Assembly (NCBI RefSeq): GCF_023744375.2 | Contig: NZ_CP146284.1 | Coordinates: 2,294,001-2,358,000 of the forward strand | Direction: 5' to 3' | Source of the DNA: Parabacteroides sp. AD58 | GTDB taxonomy: Bacteria; Bacteroidota; Bacteroidia; Bacteroidales; Tannerellaceae | Length of the DNA: 64,000 nt | In this document: positions 37,813 through 45,786 of the stretch, piece after piece | Numbering within the stretch: position 1 is the stretch's first letter | How the letters are laid out: every line of letters starts with the position of its first letter | Program-made: the position numbers and the translations under genes | The notes under the pieces: model-generated | Told to the model about the DNA's origin: nothing | Databases searched by the model: none | The model's input: only the letters and a program-made list of their open reading frames with translations

Positions 37813-37900
37813 AGTCACAAATGTGAATTAAATAATTCACCTATATAAATTAATTAAATCACTATTATGAATTGATTAATTCACATTGGTAAATTAATTA
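37813..37900. repeat. AT-rich 4 x 22-bp palindromic repeat element, copy 2
   Basis: Units at 37813-37834, 37835-37856, 37857-37878 and 37879-37900, same family and orientation as 22689-22776. It occupies the middle of the 441-bp gap 37581-38021; the remainder holds the sigma promoter and the terminator at 37952-38003 and no ORF. With copy 1 it brackets the sigma/SusCD/GH130 block. Confidence 0.88.
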
Positions 37901-37951
37901 GTTTATCAAGAATAAATGAAGAAAAGATAGGGGTAAAACAGTAAAAACAAA

Positions 37952-38003
37952 AAAGTCATGCTTTATTTCCTTCTGTGTTTTGGAAGGGATAAATCATGAC
38001 TTT
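37952..38003 (-). terminator. Terminator of the GH43-like gene
   Basis: AAAGTCATG and CATGACTTT arms with inner TTTATTTCCTTC and GAAGGGATAAA pairing. On the minus strand it is followed by TTTTTTGTTTTT. It lies 18 bp past the stop. Confidence 0.85.
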
Positions 38004-38021
38004 CACTTGTTTATCAATAAT

Positions 38022-39062
38022 TTATTCTGTTTCGTCCGGCAAATAGAATTCAAAATCGGCATCATGATCGCAGGTCAGTGTGCCGTCTTTGAAAACTAAT
38101 TGGGCTACTTGGATAGACGAACGGCGCAAGTCGTAGGGAACAACCCCGTTTTCGCCCAACGGAGCTTCGTTGTGACTTTTGCGTCCCGGATGTGTGAAAT
38201 AGAAGATATAAGCCCGATGGTTCGTTACAACGACATCGGCATGAGCACCGCTGGGTCTATCTTCCGGCCGCGAACTGGCTTCCCCTAAAATCAGCCCTTG
38301 TTTTTCCCATTTATCCAAGTCCTTGGAACGGTAGATACGAAGTCCTTTCCATTCATCGGTCAGCATCCAGAAATATCCGCGGAACCGAAAGACATTCGGA
38401 CCTTCGTGTGCATCTCCGTCAATGACAACCTTCGAGGCCGACCAGTCATGCAGGCTCTTGCTTTCTGCCATCAAGGTATGAGAACCAGCCGCCTCATCTT
38501 TATACCACATACGCCAACGGCCATCCGGCTTCTGATAAACCGTAGCATCGATCACGGAATTAGACGAAAGCTTCAACGGGCCTTCACACTTCCAGTTCCA
38601 TAAATTACGACTGGTGTAATGCACAATCTGTTTATCGCCGCCCCAATGACTACGAACCCCACGAATGTAAGCCACAAACATGTGGTATTCGCCATCCCGA
38701 TAAACCACTTCAGGAGCCCAGAATGTATTATGACCGTCTTCGAATTCCAAGTCTAATGCTCCCCTGTACACCCAGGTTTGTCCGTGGTCTGTCGATTCAG
38801 CCACACCGATTTTCGTACCATAGCAATAGGCCACGTCCGGCGCATCCAGGTTTGCACGGCGCTGTGTATATAACATCCACCAGCTTTTGGCTTCCTTATT
38901 CCAGACAACTACCGGATCAGCCGCGCCATCGGTTACCGGATCCCGGTACAACGGCGCCGGAGCTTTATGAATCACATCCTGTGCATGAACCGGCCACCCC
39001 ATGAGAAAAGACAATCCGATGCACAAACAAATACGCAATAAAGTAAAATGTTTCATTTTCAT
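38022..39062 (-). CDS. Secreted GH43-like five-bladed beta-propeller protein
   Basis: 346 residues with a cleavable signal (to about PVHAQ, residue 28). The mature part has propeller repeats of clan GH-F type: GAADPVVVWNKEAKSWWMLYT, WAPEVVYRDGEYHMFVAY, VIDATVYQKPDGRWRMWYKD, EGPNVFRFRGYFWMLTDEW. Acidic residues at ADP, near SVID and in HEGP fit the GH43/GH32-type catalytic triad. The exact family and substrate (arabinose, galactose or another plant-glycan sugar) are not clear. Monocistronic with its own terminator, between the two sugar clusters; it could serve either. Confidence 0.8.
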   Translation of the reverse strand: MKMKHFTLLRICLCIGLSFLMGWPVHAQDVIHKAPAPLYRDPVTDGAADPVVVWNKEAKSWWMLYTQRRANLDAPDVAYCYGTKIGVAESTDHGQTWVYRGALDLEFEDGHNTFWAPEVVYRDGEYHMFVAYIRGVRSHWGGDKQIVHYTSRNLWNWKCEGPLKLSSNSVIDATVYQKPDGRWRMWYKDEAAGSHTLMAESKSLHDWSASKVVIDGDAHEGPNVFRFRGYFWMLTDEWKGLRIYRSKDLDKWEKQGLILGEASSRPEDRPSGAHADVVVTNHRAYIFYFTHPGRKSHNEAPLGENGVVPYDLRRSSIQVAQLVFKDGTLTCDHDADFEFYLPDETE

Positions 39063-39103
39063 TGTTTATTAAAGATCCTAATTAATTGAACAGGGTTATT
39101 TCT

Positions 39104-39163
39104 AAAACTCCCGAATTCCGATTTGAAAGCCCACGGCTTTTGAAAACGAAACTCGGGAGTTTT
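39104..39163 (-). terminator. Terminator of the frr-rsgA unit
   Basis: Arms AAAACTCCCGA and TCGGGAGTTTT, with inner AAGCC and GGCTT. It lies 24 bp past rsgA. Confidence 0.75.
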
Positions 39164-39186
39164 ATAAGCGAAAGAAAGAACACAAT

Positions 39187-40119
39187 TCAATATTCTTCCC
39201 TATATTTACTCTCTTCTTTATCTTCCAATATACTTAAATAACTCTTGTAGCGGGATTCGCTGATATAATGTTCCTCTACAGCCCGCAACACGGCACAGCC
39301 CGGTTCATGCCGATGCGTGCAGTTTCCAAACTTGCACCCGGCAGAAACTTTGAATATTTCAGGGAAATAATGAGAAATCTCCGCGTCTTCCATATCAATC
39401 GTTCCAAAGCCCTTGATACCCGGCGTATCGATCAGATAGCCGCCTTCGGGCAAAGCCACCATCTCCGAAAAAGTCGTTGTATGCATTCCTTTGTTATGAT
39501 ACTCAGAAATATCACCGGTACGCAGACTCACACCCGGAATCAGTTTATTGATAATCGTCGATTTTCCCACACCCGAATGCCCCGATAAGACTGTTATCTT
39601 ATCTTTCAAATCAGCTCTTAAGCCATCCAATCCTTCTTCGGTCTTGGCGCACAATGTCGTACACGGATAACCGATAGACGTATACAAATGAATTAAGCCC
39701 TGCATATATTCCTTATCTTCCGCCTTATACCGGTCAATCTTATTGAAGACCAGCTTAACAGGAACCCGATAAGCTTCGGCCGTTGCCAGAAAACGGTCAA
39801 TAAAAACAGTTGTGGTAATCGGGTAATTGACTGTCACAATCAGCATCGCCTGATCTACATTAGCGGCAATAATATGCGCCTGCTTAGACAAATTTGACGC
39901 CCGGCGAATGATATAATTCTTCCGTTCCTCAATCTGACAGATAAAAGCCGTTCCTTCGCGGTTTTCTTCTATTTCAACCCGGTCGCCAACAGCCACCGGA
40001 TTGGTCGTCCGAATACCTTTCAAACGGAAATTACCTTTGATCTTGCTTTCAACGCATCTTCCGTCTTCCGTAAAAACGGTATACCAACTACCCGTATTTT
40101 TAATTACCAGACCTTTCAT
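39187..40119 (-). CDS. rsgA: Ribosome small subunit-dependent GTPase A
   Basis: 310 residues. An N-terminal OB-fold (to ~65) is followed by the circularly permuted GTPase with G4 NKID, G1 GHSGVGKST and G3 DTPG in that order. The C-terminal zinc site is [14 protein letters not shown]. It checks 30S maturation and releases late assembly factors. Its start overlaps the frr stop by one base (TAATG), so the two are translationally coupled. Confidence 0.97.
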   Translation of the reverse strand: MKGLVIKNTGSWYTVFTEDGRCVESKIKGNFRLKGIRTTNPVAVGDRVEIEENREGTAFICQIEERKNYIIRRASNLSKQAHIIAANVDQAMLIVTVNYPITTTVFIDRFLATAEAYRVPVKLVFNKIDRYKAEDKEYMQGLIHLYTSIGYPCTTLCAKTEEGLDGLRADLKDKITVLSGHSGVGKSTIINKLIPGVSLRTGDISEYHNKGMHTTTFSEMVALPEGGYLIDTPGIKGFGTIDMEDAEISHYFPEIFKVSAGCKFGNCTHRHEPGCAVLRAVEEHYISESRYKSYLSILEDKEESKYREEY

Positions 40120-40682
40120 TAAACCGTCATTATTTCTTTTTCTTTGGCAGCATACAGTTCATCCACCTTCTTGATAAATTTATCATGAACCTTCTGAACT
40201 TCTGCTTCAGCATCTTTTTCTACATCTTCCGGAACACCGTCTGACTTAATACTCTTCTTCAACGCTTCGATAGCATCACGACGGGCGTTACGAACACTGA
40301 TCTTCGCCGTTTCTGCCTCCTGCTTAGATTGCTTAGCCAATTGACGGCGGCGCTCTTCAGTCAACGGAGGAATTCCCAAACGGATGATTTCACCATTGTT
40401 CTCAGGTGTAATACCTACTTCAGAGTTCAAGATCGCCTTTTCAATTTCCTTGATCAGGTTCTTTTCCCACGGAGTAATTACGATCGTCTTTGCATCTGGG
40501 GTATTGATGGAAGCCACATTGCTCAACGGAGCCATGCTGCCATAATAAGGAACTCGTATTCCATCCAGAATTTTCGGATTGGCTTTACCTGCACGAATAC
40601 GTGCCAACTGTTCATCCAAATAAAGGATAGCAGATTCCATCTTTTCTTCTGCTTCTTTCACAAACTTCTTTGTATCAACCAT
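40119..40682 (-). CDS. frr: Ribosome recycling factor
   Basis: 187 residues from ATG at 40682 ([15 protein letters not shown]), the usual length. A longer reading from 40739 adds 19 residues that are not part of the family. [22 protein letters not shown] and [15 protein letters not shown] are diagnostic. With EF-G it splits post-termination 70S ribosomes. First gene of the frr-rsgA unit. In many bacteria frr follows pyrH directly; here an MFS gene lies between them. Confidence 0.97.
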   Translation of the reverse strand: MVDTKKFVKEAEEKMESAILYLDEQLARIRAGKANPKILDGIRVPYYGSMAPLSNVASINTPDAKTIVITPWEKNLIKEIEKAILNSEVGITPENNGEIIRLGIPPLTEERRRQLAKQSKQEAETAKISVRNARRDAIEALKKSIKSDGVPEDVEKDAEAEVQKVHDKFIKKVDELYAAKEKEIMTV

Positions 40683-40806
40683 ATCTGTACCAAATTTATT
40701 CGTTTTTATAATCAAGATTATTTTTATTGCTTGCATCACTCTCCGTAAATATCCAGATTTTTCTGGTAGCTGAAAACCTGTTTCCTTACGAATTTTTAAT
40801 TATAAA

Positions 40807-40814
40807 CAAAGGTA
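40807..40814 (-). promoter_or_regulatory. -7 box of frr-rsgA
   Basis: TACCTTTG on the minus strand with CTTG 21 bp upstream (40836-40839) as a weak -33. It implies a ~115-nt leader. Confidence 0.45.
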
Positions 40815-40929
40815 ATGAAAAGAATTTAAACTTTGCAAGCGGTGACTCTATTTTTGAGACCTGCTTTATTGACAAAGTAAATGCAACTCAACCACTTTTC
40901 CCAACCGCGAACATGCCAGGTCGCGAACA

Positions 40930-42105
40930 TCAGTCATCCAATGAATGCGGATGCTTTCTGAAGTAGACAGATAAATAGGTCAAATATACGGCTCCCAGTC
41001 CGAGAATGATCAAGGCGCCGGCCTGCGATTCAATCCAGTCAGACACGATGCCCATAGGCACAACAAACAAAGCGCCGCCACACAAGCCCGTAATCATCAG
41101 ACCCGACACTTCATTTTTGTTATCAGGAAAAGTATTTAACGCTTTCGAAATTAAAATAGAAAAGATATTGGCATTGCCGATTCCTAAAATCAACAACACA
41201 GCATACAACTGCTCAAGCGTAGAAGCAAAAGACAAGCCTATCAGAGCCAGCAACAGACCGAAGACACTCCAGCGGAAAAAGCGTTCGGACGCTATGTATT
41301 GCAACACCACTGCCCCAATCAAGCAGCCAATCGTCCGGGAAAGGAAATACACACTGCCGGCCATACTGGCATCGGCAACCGAAAAGCCCAGCCGCTCTAC
41401 AAAAATCTTAGGAGCCGTCAGGTTAATTCCCACATCTATTCCGACATGACATATAATGCCTATCCAAATCAAGCGGATCAATGGATTTCCAAGTAATCTG
41501 CCATAACTTTTCAAGGAGTCACTCTCGGAATAATCATCCAACTCTTCAATAGAGGTAAAGCCCAAGCCAATGATAGAAACCAATGTGATTAATAAAAAGA
41601 TGGGATATAATTCACGCCACTCATCCATCGTGAGTGCCGCCCAACTGGCAATAAACGGGGCCAAGAAAGAAGCTATGCCCTTGATGAACTGTCCAAAAGA
41701 AAGAGAACTTGCCAAATGCCGCTCGGATACAACATTCGATACCAGCGGATTCAACGAAACCTGCAACAAGACATTTCCTATACCTAACAGGGAGAAAGAA
41801 ATCAGCATCATGACAAATTCATAATGCAACAAAGGTATCAGCAAGGACACGGTTGTTATAAACAGACTCAATAATACCGTCTTGCGTCTGCCAATGTAAT
41901 TCATCAAGATTCCGGCAGGTATGGAAAACAGCAAGAACCACAAAAAGACCATTGCCGGACACAAATTGGCCATTGTGTCCGACAAGGCAAAGTCTGCTTG
42001 CATATGATTGGCTGCGACTCCCACCAAATCCACAAACCCCATCACAAAGAAAGAAAGCATGACCGGGATCAGGATCAATGATGAACTTGTCTTCTTCCTT
42101 CTCAT
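40930..42105 (-). CDS. MFS transporter, sugar-permease-like (FucP/GluP group)
   Basis: 391 residues, about twelve membrane helices. The loop motif GILMNYIGRRKTVLLSLF after helix 2 and DWIESQAGALIILGLG near the end fit a major facilitator. The opening MLSFFVMGFVDLVGVAANHMQ resembles the FucP/GluP/NagP sugar:proton symporters of Bacteroidota. It may import a monosaccharide released by the nearby rhamnosidases, but the substrate is not proven. 25 bp after pyrH on the same strand, so probably co-transcribed with it. Confidence 0.85.
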   Translation of the reverse strand: MRRKKTSSSLILIPVMLSFFVMGFVDLVGVAANHMQADFALSDTMANLCPAMVFLWFLLFSIPAGILMNYIGRRKTVLLSLFITTVSLLIPLLHYEFVMMLISFSLLGIGNVLLQVSLNPLVSNVVSERHLASSLSFGQFIKGIASFLAPFIASWAALTMDEWRELYPIFLLITLVSIIGLGFTSIEELDDYSESDSLKSYGRLLGNPLIRLIWIGIICHVGIDVGINLTAPKIFVERLGFSVADASMAGSVYFLSRTIGCLIGAVVLQYIASERFFRWSVFGLLLALIGLSFASTLEQLYAVLLILGIGNANIFSILISKALNTFPDNKNEVSGLMITGLCGGALFVVPMGIVSDWIESQAGALIILGLGAVYLTYLSVYFRKHPHSLDD

Positions 42106-42130
42106 AAGAAATCAGTCTGAAAAAGTATCG

Positions 42131-42841
42131 TTAATTATGCACATACGTACCGATGTCTTCGCCATCCATCACTTTCTTCAGATTTCCGTTCTTGTCCATA
42201 TTAAAGACAATAATCGGCAAGTTATTTTCTTTACACATGGTCGTTGCGGTCAGATCCATCACTTTCAAGCCACGTGTATAGATTTCATCATAGGTAATAT
42301 CAGAAAACTTCACAGCAGTCGGATCTTTCTCGGGATCTGCCGTATAAATACCATCTACACGTGTTCCCTTCAACATCACATCTGCTTCAACCTCTATACC
42401 GCGCAGCGAAGAACCTGTATCAGTCGTAAAGAATGGATTACCGGTTCCGCCCGACATGATGACTACATAGCCCTGTTCCAACAGTTCGATAGCCCGCCAC
42501 TTGTTGTAGAATTCACCGATCGGTTCCATACGGATAGCAGTCAGCACCTTTGCCTTCACGCCTAAAGCCGTCAACGCTGAGCTCAAGGCCAAACTATTGA
42601 TAACCGTAGCCAGCATACCCATCTGATCACCTTTCACCCGGTCGAATCCTTTGGATGCGCCACTTAAACCACGGAAAATATTTCCTCCACCTATAACGAT
42701 ACCAATCTGAACACCCATTTCAGCTATTTCCTTGATCTGTTCAGCATATTCGTTTAAGCGTACTTCATCAATACCATATTGTTTGCTACCCATGAGCGAT
42801 TCACCGCTCAACTTCAAAAGAATCCGTTTATACTTAGCCAT
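42131..42841 (-). CDS. pyrH: UMP kinase
   Basis: 236 residues from ATG at 42841 (MAKYKRILLKLSGESL), the family length; the longer frame to 42925 lacks homologous sequence and spans the promoter box at 42870. GGGNIFRG, DQMGMLATVINSLAL and GGTGNPFFTTDT are the hallmarks of the bacterial amino-acid-kinase-type UMP kinase. It makes UDP for RNA and sugar nucleotides in the cytoplasm. Housekeeping; nothing odd. Confidence 0.97.
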   Translation of the reverse strand: MAKYKRILLKLSGESLMGSKQYGIDEVRLNEYAEQIKEIAEMGVQIGIVIGGGNIFRGLSGASKGFDRVKGDQMGMLATVINSLALSSALTALGVKAKVLTAIRMEPIGEFYNKWRAIELLEQGYVVIMSGGTGNPFFTTDTGSSLRGIEVEADVMLKGTRVDGIYTADPEKDPTAVKFSDITYDEIYTRGLKVMDLTATTMCKENNLPIIVFNMDKNGNLKKVMDGEDIGTYVHN

Positions 42842-42869
42842 AAACACATTTGATTTTATTGGTTTCCGA

Positions 42870-42877
42870 CAAATGTA
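42870..42877 (-). promoter_or_regulatory. -7 box of pyrH
   Basis: TACATTTG on the minus strand, 28 bp before ATG 42841. It decides against the longer frame. Confidence 0.55.
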
Positions 42878-43014
42878 CGAATATTTATTCAGTTCTGACG
42901 ACTTTTCCATAGGATTCACCCACAAATGAACTCATTACTTTCAGAGCCGGCCTTTCTCTTGCCCAATCAGGTGCAAGCAGAAGACGCTATTCCTCGTGAA
43001 ACAGGAACGCAATA

Positions 43015-43106
43015 CTGCGTCGGGTGTCAACGTAAGGTTGCGTCGGGTCTTAACACAACATTGCGTCGAGTGTTAGCGCAACGCTACGCTAATACCCGAC
43101 GCAAGC
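43015..43106. repeat. 23-bp x 4 palindromic repeat element (third sequence type)
   Basis: Three direct units begin at 43015, 43038 and 43061 with TGCGTCGGGT or close variants. A fourth (43084-43106) is in inverse orientation, ending TACCCGACGCAAG. Each unit is an imperfect palindrome of TTGCGT and ACGCAA arms. It fills most of the gap between pyrH and the last rhamnosidase gene, only 17 bp after that gene's stop. Same four-unit plan as the 22-bp families but different sequence and period. Confidence 0.85.
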
Positions 43107-43123
43107 CTACGTTTCTCCCTCAA

Positions 43124-45784
43124 CTAAAGGGAACATTCTATCCGATAACTACCCGACTCTAAGTCCAAAGTCTCTTTGCTCTCCGATGGCTGACCATTTA
43201 CACGAACATTTTCAACCGGAAATGGCAGAGAAACGGAAGCGGAAGAACCAACCGGTATCTGAACGTCCAGGACAAAAGAAGCATCTTCCTTTTCCCATCT
43301 GACCTTCAACAAGCCATAAGGCGTATCTTTGGATGCCTGAACCCACGAAATATCATTCACCACCTGAGGTTTAATCCAAATATGCTTGTAGCCTGGCTGG
43401 CTTTCATCCGGCATTATTCCGGCTAATGCCTGATAGAACCACGCTCCAATTCCATTGTAACAATTATGAATGTGGCTGCGTTCTCCATTCCAATGCTCCC
43501 AAGTAGTAGTTGCCCCGTTATCCAACATATACAAATAGCCCGGATAATCCCGTTTCTTCAGCATCTGATACATCCATTCAGCCTGACCATTCTTAACGGC
43601 CCATTCGGTTAATACCGGAATGCCGACCAAACCTGTTGCCAAATGTCCTTGGAAACGGTTCGCCGTCACTTCATACAAAGTCTTCAGGACTGTCTCCTTC
43701 AGGTTGTCCGGTGTGACTCCAGCCAACATCGGATACACCAAATCAATTTGTGTCCCGCTGGCATAAGTGTTTCCTTTTGCATCATAGAAAGTCTCCTGTA
43801 TCCGTTTCGTCAGCGCATCATACTTTGCTTTATAACCACGACTATCATCCGCTTTATTCAGCAAAGAAGCAATTTTACTCATGGCCTGGTAACAAACCGC
43901 AATATAACAGTTATCCACTAAATCAACAGACAACGGATTTGTCTGATCAATACCAATCGGCGTTGCCCAATCACCCAAATACCAGTTTCGATAGGAAGTA
44001 TCCGGCCACTTCTTCAACAAACCATCAACAGTATAGTGAGCCACATATTCCAACCATTGCTGCATATACGGATAATAACGGTCTAATAATCTCCGATCTC
44101 CATAATTCAGATAGGTCTGCCAAGAAGCCGTAATAATAAAACCACACCAGAACGGACCACCGCCTGCGGCATACGGATTCGGAGCTGTATGAGGCATACT
44201 TCCGTCTTCACGCATACAATCAGCCCATGCCTGCATCCAGTTCATATACAAAGGACTGAGGTTAAACATGGTCTGCACCGTAGGAGTTGAAGCATTACCA
44301 TCACCTCCATAACCCAATCGTTCAATTTGCGGACAATCTACCATATATCCACCCAATGTCAGGCAGCGCAACGTATAGTGAATCATATCATGAATAGCAT
44401 TCAAATCCTTATCCGAACAAGCGAAGAATGATTCCCCACTATAATTGGTATGTACTAATGAAGCCGTAATTGCCGACAAAGCCGGCGCTTCTTTCACATT
44501 CGTCAGTTTCAGATAACGATAGGCATGATAATTGAATTTATTGGAAAAGACTTCAGCCGAATCAGCGCCAGAAGCGATATAATAATCTTCGTACAAATGA
44601 TCCCGGAATTCTCCTTTATCATCCAGGAAGTCACAATAACTGATCCGTATCTTCTGTCCTTTCTCTAATGGAGGAAACTGTATTTTCGTCCAGCCTGTCA
44701 GATTTGTCCCCAAATCATAAATCCAGGCTGAATCACCGGATGCTTTACAGGTGAGCGGATGTAAATGTTCTCGTATGCCATTCAGTTCAGCCATCTGAGG
44801 AGAAACCTGATGCTCAGGAATAGCTGCCAACACAGCAGTATTCCAACTGGCAGCATTCAACGTCTCCGCTCCTAAGTCAGGTAATACACAATCAGCATGT
44901 ATCTCTTCTCCACCGAACTGCCAAGGCCGCCATGTACCCGTCGAGACATAACCACTCTCACGCGTTTGCCAAGTCGAATCAGTTACCAAGCTTGTTTTCC
45001 ATACACCATCCTCGAACTCTTCCAACTGAGCCCGGACAAACGGACCACCTTCCACTACGCCCGGAAGTCCATCCTGATACCAGCCTTTCCCTAACCAAAG
45101 AACTAAATCATTCTCTCCTTTCTCTAATAAATCAGTTACATCATACGTAACGATCAAAGACCGTTTATCAAATTGAGAAACAGCCGGGGCCAAAACAGCG
45201 TCTCCAACCTTCTTCCCATTCAGATAAACTTCGTGATAGCCTAATGAATTAACATGCAAGAAAGCCTTTGTCCCCTTTTGATCCCACTGAAAATGTTTCC
45301 AGAGCAAAGGCGACTGCGGTTTCCCTGAAAGCGTATCACTACCAATATAAGCTGCTTTCCAGTCTGATGGATTCAATAATCCAATGCCAAAGCAAGCTGT
45401 CTCACTCCAGTCCGAAGCCTTACCATCGCCATCCCAAACACGCACTTTCCAATAGACAAAACTCTTTGATGATAACTCATCACCTTGATATAAAACCCAG
45501 GCTGATTCCGGGCTTTCAACTTTACCGGAATTCCACAAATCAGCCTTCTCCTCTGTCAGTAAATCTTCATCAGTTGCTGCCAAAATCTGATAAGCCGACT
45601 GATGAACAGCATTTTCGTTTGTTTCAAGCTGCCAGCTCAAATACGGTTTCGTCTGATCAATTGCCAATGGATTAACCAGCTTCTCACATTGCAATTCCTT
45701 TACAACCAAAGACGGACGGGAAGAACAGGCTCCCAACACAGTTAAAAGGAATGCACTTACCCAATAAATAATCGAAGTCTTCAT
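43124..45784 (-). CDS. GH78 alpha-L-rhamnosidase, lipoprotein
   Basis: 886 residues. Lipobox VLGAC (Cys20). Fibronectin-like N-domain (VKELQCEKLVNPLAID), the lectin-like/CBM67-type domains, then the (alpha/alpha)6 barrel with the catalytic-acid segment DCPQIERLGYGGD (483-495). A C-terminal beta-sandwich closes the protein. The enzyme removes terminal L-rhamnose by inversion. Last gene of the cluster, 2 bp after another GH78 gene. Three diverse GH78 enzymes side by side suggest different linkages or aglycones. Confidence 0.94.
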   Translation of the reverse strand: MKTSIIYWVSAFLLTVLGACSSRPSLVVKELQCEKLVNPLAIDQTKPYLSWQLETNENAVHQSAYQILAATDEDLLTEEKADLWNSGKVESPESAWVLYQGDELSSKSFVYWKVRVWDGDGKASDWSETACFGIGLLNPSDWKAAYIGSDTLSGKPQSPLLWKHFQWDQKGTKAFLHVNSLGYHEVYLNGKKVGDAVLAPAVSQFDKRSLIVTYDVTDLLEKGENDLVLWLGKGWYQDGLPGVVEGGPFVRAQLEEFEDGVWKTSLVTDSTWQTRESGYVSTGTWRPWQFGGEEIHADCVLPDLGAETLNAASWNTAVLAAIPEHQVSPQMAELNGIREHLHPLTCKASGDSAWIYDLGTNLTGWTKIQFPPLEKGQKIRISYCDFLDDKGEFRDHLYEDYYIASGADSAEVFSNKFNYHAYRYLKLTNVKEAPALSAITASLVHTNYSGESFFACSDKDLNAIHDMIHYTLRCLTLGGYMVDCPQIERLGYGGDGNASTPTVQTMFNLSPLYMNWMQAWADCMREDGSMPHTAPNPYAAGGGPFWCGFIITASWQTYLNYGDRRLLDRYYPYMQQWLEYVAHYTVDGLLKKWPDTSYRNWYLGDWATPIGIDQTNPLSVDLVDNCYIAVCYQAMSKIASLLNKADDSRGYKAKYDALTKRIQETFYDAKGNTYASGTQIDLVYPMLAGVTPDNLKETVLKTLYEVTANRFQGHLATGLVGIPVLTEWAVKNGQAEWMYQMLKKRDYPGYLYMLDNGATTTWEHWNGERSHIHNCYNGIGAWFYQALAGIMPDESQPGYKHIWIKPQVVNDISWVQASKDTPYGLLKVRWEKEDASFVLDVQIPVGSSASVSLPFPVENVRVNGQPSESKETLDLESGSYRIECSL

Positions 45785-45786
45785 TA

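Noticed and set aside
40908-40932. CGCGAACAT direct repeat as a regulatory site
   Set aside because: Two 9-bp copies 15 bp apart have no palindromic form and no relation to the four-unit elements. One copy touches the end of the MFS gene; too weak to call.
43015-43106. Short regular repeats as a CRISPR array
   Set aside because: Units are contiguous with no spacers, one is inverted, and no cas gene is nearby. The same holds for the other four elements.
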